DNA of 64,000 bases from Corylus avellana (GCF_901000735.1 NC_081542.1:39537321-39601320), one strand, 5' to 3'. Positions 23,356 to 36,733 are shown, counted from the first letter of the stretch. Made by a program: numbers and translations. The notes: generated from the sequence alone by a model not told the origin.

Positions 23356-24480
23356 GGGACAACACTAATGTTGTGCAAATTTTAATATACCCGTAAGTGC
23401 ACGAATCGTTTGCAATATAATGTTTTGCAAGTGCAAGGTCGAACCCACATGAAATTGTTTTTTGATGAACAAAATATATCTATACTAATTAAATCCTAAC
23501 CTAGTTCAAAAAGGGTTTTGAAAATTAAAACACAAAACATAAATTAAATTAAATAAACAATAGATAAAGGTACTAAGGTTTGAGAATTCACACTCACGAA
23601 ATCATAACAACATACTTCATGTTCATCAATATTAATCCGAAATTCTCACAATTAAAATCTTCGATATGTTTTACTATGCTTCAAAAGATTAATCAAAATC
23701 ATCCCATGTATCAATTCATTACATAAATCAGAAAAGGAATCAAAATTTAATTGAAACACCAAATATATCCGAAGAACAAATCACAAGGGATATCCAATTT
23801 TTAGACAAATAAAGCCAACTAATCAATTATGTAGAATTATCTTAAATCATCAAATGTATCCTTGAATCACAACAAGATATCCAAGAATCACTCTACATAT
23901 TGAAAATAAGTAAAACAATTGAATATTAAACTCAATAAAATCGGATAAATAAAGACTTACATAAAAGTAATGTTGTTCTTCATCGGTGAGGCCTCATCCC
24001 CAACCTTAGTTGGGAATTTAGCTCCATATGACTATGAAAACTAAAACCAAAACCTAAACCTAAAGAAAAACTAAACTAGAGAGAAAATATGTGAATTTTT
24101 TGTCACCAGACTTGTTTGCCTTTTTCTTAAATGCATAGAGGTTTATTTATAGGGTTTAGGAGAGTCATAGAAGCCTTAGTAATCCTAGAGAAATCGGAGG
24201 TCTATCTCCCAGCCCAAAAATAAGACTAAAACCCCAATTTGGCTTGGAAATGAGTCTTTGCTACATTCTGGCTACAGCTGTGATTAGAAATTCATACTTG
24301 AGATTTACAGAGATTCCAACTTGGAGGAGTTTGTCTAGAGTTTAGACAATTGGATAGATTTGTATAAAGGCCTTGTTTGGCATAGTTATGGGTATTTTGT
24401 ATAAAGAAAAGTATTTTAACAGTATTATTTTGTATTGATAATTACAGTTTTTCCGTTGTGTGATATTATTTTAGTGTAAC
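23356..24480. other. AT-rich intergenic stretch, no gene recognised
   Basis: Low-complexity A-rich sequence with short repeated phrases. It may be the untranslated part of a retroelement next to the copia fragment. I see no open frame worth calling. Confidence 0.4.
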
Positions 24481-24523
24481 ACTTGATTTATTTACAAGAT
24501 AAAATAAGAGAAATATCGGGATG

Positions 24524-26057
24524 TTACAAGATATGTCCATATCTTGAATAGTCATCAGTAAAAGTGATAAAATATTCCATTCCTTTATGTGTTTTAGTTC
24601 TTAAAAGTCCACATATATTTGAATGAATAACTTCCAATAATTCTAATGATTTCCAATGTTTTGACAATGACGTGTTAGTCATTCTCCTTTTAATACATGA
24701 TTCACATATATTAAAATTCTCAGAAATGATTTTTGGTAATAATCCACTCTTGCTCATACGGATTAATTTATCCTTATTTATGTGACTTAATCTTAAATGC
24801 CATAAGAAAGAACTATCAATTGACACATTTAAAAAATCAGATATAGAATTTTTATTATCAACTTTTATAAAGTATACATTATCTACTTTAGTACATTTTA
24901 CTAATATATTCCCTCAGCTAATGTAGACTACAACTTTATACTATATCCTTTGTCATCTAATATGGGTACAAATATTATATTTCTACGGATACTAGGTACA
25001 TACAAGACATTGTATAATACAATAATGGACCTATTAACAGAAATCTTACATTTTCTTTCTCCTAAGACATCACTGTAAGTATTGTTGCCCATGTAGACTT
25101 TATGTTCACTGACGGGTTTTTCCTTGAAATCAATAAAAAAATTCGCGACTTCTAGTGATGTGTCTAGTAGCTACAGAATCTATCCGCTAGGAATTTGTAG
25201 TCGGTTCTGCCATCAGTACTTTAGTAATTGTCATAGCTATTTCTTTCTGTTTCTTGCTCCCATTGTTCTTCGAACAGTTAGCTTTAAAATGTCCAGTCTT
25301 TCCACATCTATAGCATGCTCTCTTTTTTTTTAAGTTGCTTTTCGGTTTTCCCTTCCATCTTCGTTTGAATTTCTTCGGTTTTCCATGGAATGTGGGCGCA
25401 TGCGAGTTTTGTGCAATTGCACTGCCAGCAGTAGATTTGTAGCTGTCCCTTCTATTCGTCTTCTCTTTATTCTCTCTTCTTCTAACACAAGTAACACTAG
25501 TAGAGATATCATGGAAATTTCTTTACCACTATGTGTCAAAGAAGTTACGACATGTTCCCAAGATAGAGGAAGACTATTACGTATGGTTGTAACTTGCATT
25601 TTGTCTGACACTGGATGACCTGCATTTGATAATTCTTTTGCAACAAGTTCTATTTGATTAACATAATCACCTACATAATCATTTTCTTTCATACGAGCAT
25701 TGTTATATTTATTAAATAACAATTGTGTGTGTGTGTCAGATCTAGGTCCATACTTTTGATCTAAAGCTTCCATCATACTTTTTGCTGTTTCATGTTCTTC
25801 AAAAAAAAAATGAATGATATTATCCTTCTTGCTGTGAATAAGGGTAGCTCTTGCCATAAAATCATCTTCTAACCATTTTTCTTGTTTCTTGACAATCTAT
25901 GCATCATTTTCACCATCTAATTTTGGTTTAACAGAATTTAGAGTGTATAATATTTTCTAATGCGTCAGTACATAAGAAAGTTTCCGTTTTCATTCTAAAA
26001 TTGATGTCGTTAAGGTTTACAACCTTAGAGGCATCTACACCGCTTTTTATAGCCATT
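24524..26057 (-). mobile_element. Degenerate Ty1/copia retrotransposon: gag and start of integrase
   Basis: Reading leftward: a gag start near 26057 (MAIKSGVDASKVVNLND); a UBN2-type gag body at 25330-25857 (EHETAKSMMEALDQKYG); and at 24524-24826 the GAG-pre-integrase/integrase start (LWHLRLSHINKDKL, CESCIKRRMT, FITFTDDYSRYGHI). Frames are interrupted between them and the rest of pol and the 3' LTR are missing. Upstream on the - strand lie the leader, primer-binding site and 5' LTR. Confidence 0.85.
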
Positions 26058-26811
26058 TTAAAATGTGGATTGTATACCATAAATGTAATAAAAGTTAATT
26101 ATTACAATTTCTTACTATTGTATCTGTAGAAAAATTACAACAATAAATAAATATGTGGTTCTAAATTATACACACCAAATAATAAAATAAGATAGCTGAG
26201 AAATCAGTTGTCTAGAGGATAAATGAGACCAGCCTTGTAATTGTTCAAATAGTCTCGATAATATGTTTGATCTCCAATTTAAAGGGTCCACATTTAATTA
26301 GTCTCGATAATATGCTTGGCTCAAAAAGACAACTTACAAAGGTGGCGGCGCGTGGTGACTCCTCGGTGCGCGTGCTTCAACTGGTTCGACAGATCGGTAG
26401 CCTCCAATCACGAATCTGAGATTTGTTTTTGAAAATAGCTGACAAGGGCGGCGCGTGGTGGCCGGCAACAGTGCGTGCGACGGTGAGAATTTCCACATAA
26501 AGTTGTGGCGGAGCGTGGAGTCTCTTGGTGGCACGTACTTTCTTTAGGCCAGTAGATCGGTAGCCTCCGATCTGGATTTTGGCAGTATTTTTCTGAAAAC
26601 AGCCGACTGAGGCGATGCGTGAACAGTGACACAAACTTCGACGGAGCGTGAAAGCGCGTTGAACTTCAAAACGACGATCTGAGAACTCCACAAGATAGAT
26701 CAGACCTTTTTCAGTCTGTTGGTATAATATTTATACCAAAACAAGATCGAAAAAGCCTTTGAATTGCGTGGAGAACGTACTGACTTCCTACTTCTCTAAA
26801 CAAGGCCAAAA
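26058..26811 (-). mobile_element. Leader region of the copia element
   Basis: Untranslated leader between the primer-binding site and gag. It has an internal GC-rich duplication around GATCGGTAGCCTCC (26391-26410 and 26549-26570), which creates several meaningless - strand open frames. Confidence 0.6.
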
Positions 26812-26827
26812 CCTGGCTCTGATACCA
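26812..26827 (-). other. Primer-binding site of the copia element (initiator Met tRNA)
   Basis: On the - strand TGGTATCAGAGCCAGG, complementary to the 3' end of plant initiator methionine tRNA, directly after the LTR. Confidence 0.85.
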
Positions 26828-27065
26828 TATTAAAATAAACTATGAAATATAGGGATAAAACTGAATACTATATTTCTGTGTGAATTGAATTATATACAGA
26901 AAGGCCTATTTACAGTTAAATAAGGCCAGATAAAATAGAAAATACAATCACAGAATTAATGTACAATATTGCAGAATAATATCAATATATAAATACAGGA
27001 AAAATATATCAAATCAGCAATTATGGTGAATATCAAAATATATTCTGAATATATTCTAATAGACC
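26828..27065 (-). mobile_element. 5' LTR of the copia element
   Basis: AT-rich LTR adjoining the primer-binding site. The outer end is estimated, because the partner LTR is missing from the window. Confidence 0.5.
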
Positions 27066-28718
27066 TGTTCACTCCATATAGGAACAGTGTATCGATTTGT
27101 GTCCAAAGGCCACGGATCCGTTGGGTGTTGTGCAATTGTTCGAACAATCCTTAAAGGATGTAGACCCTTTAAATGTCGGTCACTTGTAATCTCCGATTAA
27201 GCCAAATCAGGAATAGTAAATTCAACTTCCTTGTGTTGTGTAGGAGACAACGAACAAGGTCGAACGAATGGTTGATGGACATCTTGATTGTCTTGATGCG
27301 AAGATTCTCCTTTTTCCCAATGTTTTTTTCTGATTTTTGCTGTGAAAATTTTTTTTGTAGAAACATTTTACCTTCTTCCCCTTCCAATTATCATTCCACT
27401 AGTTTTGGAATCCTTTGAATCGAGGATGAAATGAGCCAGAAGGATCGAAAAGAGTGAAAGGGCCTTGATTTGGGTGGTTTAGATGGACCGAGCAGTTCAG
27501 GTGAACCGGGTGGTTTGGAGGAATTGGGTTAAATGGGAGGGTCTGGCGAAACGGGTAGGATCTCACGAAACTGGGCGAGTTGACCCACGGTTTCGCTCGC
27601 CACGTGGCACAGCCTAGTGGCTACAGAATAGTGCGCGAGTCTCCTTCCGGGTCAGCACTTGGATTGGTTGCACAATCTAGTTGGATAATCTTGATGGGTT
27701 CCGGATCCGGGTCAGCAACCAGGTCGGATGAAATGGAGGCTTGGGCCTTGAGCTTTTGGGCTTGGGCTTAGGCTCTGAGAATAAATTTACGGGCCATGTG
27801 CTTCCACTTTGGTCTGGCTCGAGTTGGAGCAGATTCTGGATTGGATCCCAAAACGACGTTGTGCAGCTTTTTCCTTCCACCTTCTAGGGTTCATGGACCG
27901 ACACCATTTAGTGGTGAAACAGTGTCGCTTTGCATATGTGAAGGAAAGGGTGCAGCAGCTTTTGAAACGGCATCATTCATTTTGGTTGCAAAATGACACC
28001 GTTTCTAGAAGGGCTTTGAGGCGCCTTCTAGGAGGGACGCAAAATGGCGTCGTTTCCAAAAGGGCCAAAAGGCGCCTTCTGGAATTGATGTTGTATGGCG
28101 CCGTTCCACTTGGGTGAAATGGCGTTGTCTGAATAGGGGCTCCAATCTTCATGATTTTTGCTCCAGGGGTTGAATTCAACCCATTTTTTGTCCAAAATAG
28201 TGTCGTTTTGGTCAAAATTTGGGTTGTCTTCAACCTCTGTTCCAGAATCAGAATTTATATACGAAAAAAGGGAAGAAAAACCTGAAATTTTCGAGTGTTC
28301 TTTGTCTTTTTCTGAAATTGGCGAAATTTCCTTGCTTTTTGGGGATGATTCTTCAACATGCTCAAAACCCAATGGAGGAGTCGTTTCCTTCTTGCAGAGA
28401 AATTTTTTCTCAGATTATGTTGGTGGAGACTCCATATAAGTATTCCAGTAATTTTTCTCCAATAAATAATGTCTTTGCAAAACTTTAACATTGCCTGAAT
28501 ATTGAAAACCTCCCAATGTAATAGTAAGGGGTTTCACGTTTGAATTGCCAAGCATTTGTTAAAGATTGTAGAAAGCTATTGTTGATGCCAAGCCCACTAC
28601 TTGTTTATTGATGGTTTGGATGATCTATCGTATGAAAGTTTGATGATCTTTAGATTGTGTGGATTCTTCTGCAGATTGTTCTTCAATTTTTTGTTTCCCT
28701 TTGTCCATTGTTTCTAGA
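27066..28718 (-). mobile_element. Internal leader of a second LTR retroelement
   Basis: The sequence runs leftward from the primer-binding site at 28719-28730. The first - strand frame begins MDKGKQKIEEQSAEES but is broken. A second - strand frame at 28028-28372 (114 codons) has no recognised domain. Between 27850 and 28215 a short motif (AAANGGCGTCGTTT and variants) is repeated about eight times. No reverse transcriptase or integrase motif was seen. Its left boundary with the preceding LTR is approximate. Confidence 0.5.
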
Positions 28719-28730
28719 GCTCTGATACCA
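28719..28730 (-). other. Primer-binding site of the second LTR retroelement
   Basis: TGGTATCAGAGC on the - strand, preceded by TCTCCAACA, which fits an LTR end. Confidence 0.75.
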
Positions 28731-28830
28731 TTGTTGGAGATATATGAGGATCTTACACAGAAGGATTTTGTCTCGTAAGAGTAGAAATCCTATAGAGGAC
28801 TAAGAGAAGGGAGAAAAACATTATAGGAAA
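28731..28830 (-). mobile_element. Truncated LTR next to the second primer-binding site
   Basis: LTR-like sequence ending at the primer-binding site. It is cut off at about 28830, where the inverted copy of gene C intron 4 begins. Confidence 0.45.
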
Positions 28831-29712
28831 AATGCATATCAGACATATAACTTGTTAATTTGAAGTGCTTCTCGGAAATCTTTTTTTTAACCCACCTCTC
28901 CCGTGAAGTTTTCCCACCGCCTTGTGCGGCTTTTTTGGGTAGAAGGGATGTGCTTTGCTTATTCCCACCTTCCCTCTTCCTCTCCACCTTGTGCGGTGTT
29001 TTTTCCTCTCCTTTCCACCTCTTCCCTATGAGGTTTTCCCACTGCCTAGTGTGGCTTTTCTAGGGAGAAGGGATGGGCTTTGCTTTCTCCCTCCTCCCAT
29101 TTTCCTCTCTGCCTTGTGTTTTCCTCCTCCTTTCTGCCTCTTCCCCCTCCTTTGTTCTCGTTGTTGCTTTGTTGTTTAGAAGATAGCTTGTTAATTTATC
29201 ATGGACCATGGTATACATACATAAAAATGATTACGTTTCTCACTTTCAAACGTCAATGACCTCAGTGTCGTTATTAGTACTATAAAAAAATTTTAGGTTA
29301 TCAATGACAACAACAAAATGTCGTTGGGGATGAGAAGTTTTTAGCAACGACATTTCAGTCATTGCGACTAAAGTGGTCACTAAAGACCAAAATTCTCTCT
29401 CTTGTGGGAATTATAATATTTATCTTGAGAAGAATATATAAGTCTTAAAGTGAGTTCGCAAAGAAAAAAGAAAATAAAGAAAATAATTTATTAATATAAG
29501 TTCAGACACAGACTTCCTTGATCAGAATGGATTAGAATAATTTATTCAACCCACTTTAAATGAAAACTTTGTTATATCAGGTCCTAAATTAATTAATTTT
29601 TTGGGTTTAAGAATTATTGCTAATTAGAAAACTCTGCTTGAATTAGTTGCAATAGACTCTATAATATCAAAAAGTTTTGATACTAATTATACCAACTACA
29701 TGTCAATTACAG
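28830..29712 (+). repeat. Inverted partial copy of gene C intron 4 (left arm)
   Basis: Read as reverse complement this matches intron 4 of gene C from its exon 5 junction (around 30537) outwards, including the GTCGTTGATG-type repeat, the purine-rich GCACAAGGCGGAGAGG repeats and the GGGTTAAAAAAAAGATTT end near 32155. It stops a few bases into the exon 5 start. It lacks the transposon found at 31285-32072 in the other arm. Confidence 0.85.
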
Positions 29713-30145
29713 GCAGTGGCGGAGCCAAGGGGGGTTTTAGGGGGGGTGCCTGGTGGGGTTTTAGGGGGGCTTTTTTAATTGGGCAAAAAATTAATTGTTT
29801 TGGAAGGGTCATCACTAGCAATTGTTTTTTTTTTTGGGCTAAAATAGTTTATTGAACCAAACAAATTTTAAATGAGCCTATTAATTAACACAATAAGAGT
29901 CCACTATACATATGTTCTACACTTCTACTAATAAATTGGTCTTGGAATATTTATTATTGGTAAATTATATTTATTATCGGTTAATTCGGTTAACTGACAA
30001 AAAAATATTTATACTGAATAACCGAACCGAACAGGTGTCAGTATAAAAATTCTTAACCGAATGCCAACCGACTTCTGGCAATAGGAGGTTAGGGTCGGTT
30101 CGATTGCAGTTGGTAAGCAGTAAATAGTTAATCTTCCCACCTCTA
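29713..30145. mobile_element. Transposon remnant joining the inverted copy to gene C
   Basis: It begins CAGTGGCGGAGCCA, the same terminus as the element at 31285-32072. A later part (29960-30110) repeats CGGTTAA/ACCGAA motifs like the subterminal repeats of hAT elements. No complete element could be delimited. Confidence 0.45.
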
Positions 30146-30321
30146 TGTAAAACCCTAAGGAGTCAGAAAACAAAACAACTTTAGTGGAAAAGTTTCAATA
30201 ATCTAAAGCATAGTCTGCCAAGAATGTCATCCAAATTATAAGCCAACAAATCATACGAAGGAACACATAAAATTAATGTCACATTTTGGGAAATAATTCA
30301 CAAGTACTAGTAGTACTACTA

Positions 30322-33300
30322 CTAACTTGAGGAATGATGTATATATGTTTCTTCTAGAATAGCATTGGCAATCAATCTATATGCGGCTTCTGTTAAGAAC
30401 TTGCCATCCCAGCTAACATACTGTGAAGGGTCATCACAAGCACGCACCAATGAACTGGTGCCACATTGCGCTGATGCGTTGTAATTGTATGGACCACCCA
30501 CTCCGCAGCATGCCGTAAGTGTTCCTCCGGTAAACCCTGCGATGGACATGTAGTTGGTATAATTAGTATCCAACCTTTTTGATATTATAGAATCTATTGT
30601 GACTAATTAATGCAAGATTTTTCTAATTAGCCATAATGAAAAATTAATTAATTTAGCACTTGATAGAATAAAGTTTTCCTTTAAAGTGGATTGAAGAAAT
30701 TTATTCCAATCTATTCTGAAGGAAGACCGTGTCCGAACTTATATTAATAAATGATTTTTTTTTCTTTGTGAACCCACTTTAAGACTTATGCATTCTTCTC
30801 ACAATAAATATTATAATTCCCACAAGAGAGAGAGATAGAATTTTGGTCTTTAGTGACCACTTTAGTACGTAGCAACAACTGAAATGTCGTCACTGAAAAC
30901 TTCTTATTCTTGATGACATTTTGTTGTCGTCATTGATAACCTTTAAATTGTTGATAGTACTAAGTAATAACGACACTTAGGTCGTTGATGTTTAAAAGTG
31001 AGAAACGTAATCTTTTTTATATATGACTACCATCCACGATAAATTAACAAGTTATCTTTTAAACAACAAAGCAAGAACATAAACAAAGGAGGGGAAGGGG
31101 TGGAAAGGAGGAGGAAAAACACCGCACAAGGCGAAGAGGAAGAGGGGAGGAGGGAGAAGCAAAGCCCATCTCTTCTCCCCAGAAAAGCCACAGAATTAAG
31201 ATGGTGGGAAAACCTAACCGGGAAAAGGTAGAAAGCATGAAAAAAAACACTGCACAAGGCGGAGAGGAAGAGGGGTGGTGGGAGCAGTGGCGGAGCCACA
31301 TTGTGGCCTTTGGGGGCTATGGCCCCCACAAGCTTTTTAATTTTTCTTTTTTATAAGAAAAATTTTGAAAATGGCTCCTATATATTTGTCATTAAAAAAC
31401 AAAAAAACAAAAAATAAAAAATTGAAAGAGAGGCTTGCTAACTCTTTTGAAAATGAGTGTCTTTTTTATTTTTAATCACTCTAAAGCTTTTTATTGAATT
31501 ATTGGTAACCATTTTCTTTTCTCTATTAAGTAAATAAGGCAAATATAATATTTGTTTTGGTTGCATCAGCCATCAAGCATTATTTGCTTCTTAGAGAATA
31601 TTATAAGATTTATACAAAATTAGCTTGTAGAAAATTTCAAGAAATATATGTTTAAAAAAAAGTTGGGAAGTGTTCATAGTCAGAGCAAAAATTAAACACT
31701 TTAGCTGTATATAATTTATTGCATGATTATATATATATATATATATATGTTTGTTTCTACTCTATGATTATTTATCAATTTGGTTATCTCTTATGTAATT
31801 ATAATTTAACTTCAAAAATTTAGGTTCATGAATCACAACGTTAAAATTAAAAATTATTTATTCAAAAGAAAAGAAGTTGGCATTCCAAAAAGTAATATAC
31901 CATTGGATTTTAATGAGGAAACTCCAAATCTCAAAGAGTGCCTTCTTAAATCTCTAAGGATTGCAGCTAAAGAACATCATTCTAAGATTCTAGTTGTTGG
32001 AACCTAAGATTCTAGTTGAGTTTATTATATTTTTAATATGGCCTCTACAATTATAAATTTTTGGCTCCACTAGGGAGAAAGCAAAGCCCATCCCTTCTCC
32101 CCAGAAAAGCTGCACAAGGCGGTGGGAACACCTCACCGGAGAGGTGGGTTAAAAAAAAGATTTCACTCAGAGAGAGGCTCTTTAAATTAACAAGCTGTAT
32201 ATTTGACATGCATTTTTCCTACCCTTCTATTGTCCATTAATCTCTAACAAGTGCTAGCTACTAATAACTTATAGGGGGAAATTCACTTTACCCCCCTAAA
32301 GTTTCAAGAGTTTTTCAATTTGAACCACAAAGTTTAAAAAGTGGCAATGAACCCCCTAATGTTTCAAAAAAAATTTAATTTAAACCTTCTGTTACTAATT
32401 TCCGTTAAATTGGACGGAAATTAAAAAATAAATAAAAATAAAAATAAAAATAAAAAGCTTGAGGGTAATTATGTAATTTCATAGATTTCTGTCCAATTTG
32501 ATGGAAATTAGTAATTGAATGTTTAAATTTAAAATTTTTGAAACATTAAGGAGGTACATTGCCAATTTTTAAACTTTGGGGTTCAAATTGAAAAACACCT
32601 GAAACTTCAGGGGGGGTAAAGTGAATTTTTCTCTAACTTATATATGCAATTTCAAGCTATATATGTTGTCAACAAAGGTGCAAAATAACGCAAATTAATT
32701 ATTAGGAAAGTGCTGGAGTTACCATATTGGGTTGGGGACCGATACAAATGCATTGCAGCATTGTAATAATCGGCGTAGATGATATTGGTATGAGGATACA
32801 GTGCTTGAATCCTAGTTAGTTCTTTCTGAAGCTCCTCATTGTGGTACTCAGAAAACTTGTTTAACCACGTCAGACAGCCCGTTCCAGGGTCATATTCTTC
32901 CTTATCTGCAGTCTCATAATATGTTAGGAAGGCTGGAGAACATCCAATTGGCGTGGTCCCGGGCACCATGAAAGTCACTGCCCCTAGATCAATCAACTCC
33001 TGCAACGCAAATGTTTTGATGATGAAAGAAATTCTCTTCAAAAGTGGTATATATATATATAGAAAATACGAAAGCAACATCCTAGTGCATTTACATTTTG
33101 CAAGTCTAGGTATCCCTAACATTCCATTCACCAAATGCTAGGTGCTTGCTTGTAGCCGACACATTTTCAATACTACACTATGAACTAACGAACATTTACT
33201 TACACAAACTCTCATTTCGTTGGCCAATCTCATTAGAAAACTTGAAATGACGTAAATATCATAATTATATAAACAAAATTTACATCAAATAATTATACCC

Positions 33301-33882
33301 TTAAACAAATAAAATAATGAAAGAAAATTTCAAAAGAGGCACATAAATAAATAAATTTTGGGGGTTGTCCGGCACCCCCCTATGGGATTCGGGGATGGTC
33401 AATCCACCCCCGTGTGATTTGAGGGTGGCTCGAACTCCCCAATGGGATTTGGGAGTAGCCAATCCACTCCATGGCGTGCGGCCACCCCAATGGATTTTTT
33501 TGGGCTAGCTGATCCACCCCCATGGGCTTGGGGGCTGGTCTGGCCACCACCCCCTGAGTCAAGTTTTTTTTTTAAAAAAAAAAAAAAATTAAAGTTTAAG
33601 TTTTTTAGTTTTTATTTAATTGTTATTTTAATTTTTAATTTTATTTTTTCTAAGTTTTTAATGTTTATATATATATATATATTTTTTAGGGTATTTGTGT
33701 CATTTACTAAGATTTAACATCTAAAGAGAAATATTCATTTGATTTATCAAAATTCCCTAAAGGTAGGGGTTTTTCGTTTGTAAATAGTAGTTCGATGCGG
33801 CTGAGTGACAAACACGTCAACTCATGTGACCATATTGAAAATGCATGGTAATTCATAAAGGAAAAATGTATTTACCTCTAGA

Positions 33883-33916
<34 letters not shown>

Positions 33917-36702
33917 TATTATGAATATAAGCCTTTTCTCTTTTGGTTTGAGAAAGTGTCCTAAAAAAGATAAGGACAAGAAACTTAAGGGTTAGAGATT
34001 AAGGAAAACTGGTCTTTTGGGATTTTGTTTGCCCTAGAAAGGGACACGTGGCACAAAGAAGGAGAGTGCCAGCAGACGAACCCCAGAAGTTTGCTAATGT
34101 GCACAAGGTATTTGGTGCGAGCAATGTCACCAAAATGTTACATGTTCCTATTATTTCATACCATAAACTCCATCTGTTTCACGATGTCATATTAATATAT
34201 ATAGTAAGCAACTTGATTCACAAGAAAGTAATTCTTGTTTTTAGTTTCAGTCACCCCAAACAAAATTTTATTAATTCCGCCCCTAGCCTGCATATATATT
34301 TGATGGGATCCATAAATTAACCATAATTGTTACCTTAATGGCAGAAGCGATTGCTTTAATCACTAGGGGCACGAATGTCTTAACCTCTTCTATGCTTCTA
34401 AGATGTAAGAGTGGATTATTGTAGTCGTTGCCTCCAATCTCTCCCATGTGAAATAGAGATCTTTCAAACTTCTCTTTGCATTCTGTAAATCATCATCACA
34501 TTATAAATATTATAACTAATTAACCAAGATCATGCATATTTCATATGCAAAAATAAATTACATTTTGTCCTTGTAAATTTACCTCATTAATTTTAACAAA
34601 TTACAACTCATACTATATTTTGAAGTTTTGGTTTCAGTTTGCCCCCCTCATTTAAAACAAATACGAAGAAAAGAAAAAAAAAAAAACTTTTTGTAAGGTG
34701 AAAAATATGAAAAGCACTTCACACGTGTAACATATGAGATTGACCAATATGAAAATAAATAAATAAAAGATGGTCGATGAATCAGGCCAAGAGCATCATA
34801 TGCTTTGTTAAAAATCACTTGAAAATTTGAAATCAATCACACCATCCATGCAGTCAAAATCACTGGACAACTGGACCTCTTATTCTTGCTTGACCTTCAG
34901 TTGGCGTCGTTGAAATTTAAGTAAGAAGGCCCACCGGCCCACCGGCCATTCAAAGTATACCGTCGCACGGGGTGGATGTTGGTTTTCTCTTTAAATACCA
35001 CCAAGTCCGTGAAATCAATAAGGCATGACAAGATAATGAGTGGAGCTGCTTTTGTTTTTTTCGAGAAAACTTTTTTTAAACCGGATATGTAGTTGGGTAA
35101 GAATTGGACTTTTTGAATTGGAATTTTTAATTCTATTAGTTTTAGTCGTTTTGGATCTTATTAATATTTTTATGGGGTTCAGTCAGATTATGTCTCAGTT
35201 TAATTTGAAGGAATACATGAAGTTCCTACCGTCTAATTGCCTTATGTGGATAGAGAAATGCTAAATGTCTCAAATTTTTGTTCTAAAAGTTGGTTTTCAA
35301 ATGATGTGCCACCATCCCATGAGTTGGTGACATATTTTTCAAAATAATAAATCTCATGAGATGTTAACACATCATTTAGGAAGAAAATTTGGGATGTGTA
35401 ACGCCCCATACTTCTCATGTGGATAATATTCAAAATATTTTAAGATACCCATCTTGGATTTTATGTCATTGTTATATCATATTCTTAAATTTTAAAAAAT
35501 GTCAATTTAGGATTATTATCTCTCGAAAGTTTGTAAACTGAGGAAGTAAAATCCCCACAATACAAGGGGTGTAAAAAAAAACAGGTACCAACTGGGAAAC
35601 TAGAAAACCAGTTTTGAAACCGGTTGGAACTGGATAACTGGGTAACCGATTCTGGCTTTGGTTTCGGTTTCGGTTTTTGGCACCCGGTTAGAACTGAATA
35701 ACCGGGTAACCAGGTATATATATAAAATAATATTTTCTTTTTTTTAATTTTTAATTTTTTTAGGGCATTTTTAAATATTGAATTTTTATGGCATTTATAA
35801 ACATTTGATTTTAAGGACATTTTTAAACAATGAAGTTTTAGGACATTTTTAAACATTGGATTTTTAATTTTTTAGGCCCTAAAAGCCGAAAACAATGATT
35901 TTTTGCGATTTTATATATATATATATATATTTGAACAATCATAACAAAGTCCAACTTATTGGGATAAAAAACCTAAAATTAGACCTAATACTTCAAATAA
36001 GCTCAAAAATTAGGCCCAATACCTAAAATAAGCCCAAAATGATTTTTTTAAAAAAATAATAATAATAAAAAATAATAAAATAATAAAAACCAGTTACCTG
36101 GTTCGGATAACCGGGTACTAACAGGAACTAGCCGGTTATTGTATAACCGGGTAACCGAGTACCCGGTTCCAGCTCCGGTTTTTCAAAATTAAAAAATCGA
36201 GTACCCCGATTCCGGTTCCCGATTTTGGCCAATAACCAAGAACCGGGACCTGGTTGACACTCCTACAAAATACTCTATTCAAATTTAATGTATTTTTGTA
36301 ATTTTATAAACATCTCATGGGTGTTTTGGAGATTTCACTTCTTCCGTTAGGATTTAACGCTAAATTTTGAAAAGATAATTGATATTGCAAACTTCTGAAA
36401 AATAGTAATTATAAATTAACACTTTTAAAAGGTTAAGGACATGATCATAAAAGTCATGAAACATGGGTATTTTTGCAAATACCGTAAAATTCGGACCAAC
36501 AACTTAATTTTTGCAATTTTTTTTCTTTTTTTTTTTTCTAATACAAATGGAGCTATTTTGGGAAAAGTTAAAGGAGGGTGACATTGCAAAAAATTAAAAG
36601 ATTGATACACTAAATTCATAGAAATTGAACTTTAATGAAGACATTCCAAAAGTGATGACATTTCACAGGAACTGAAGTTTTTCCAAATTGTAAAGATTCA
36701 TA

Positions 36703-36733
<31 letters not shown>

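Noticed and set aside
26334..26691. Three overlapping - strand frames with repeated GGYRS
   Set aside because: They lie in the untranslated leader of the copia element and arise from an internal GC-rich duplication.
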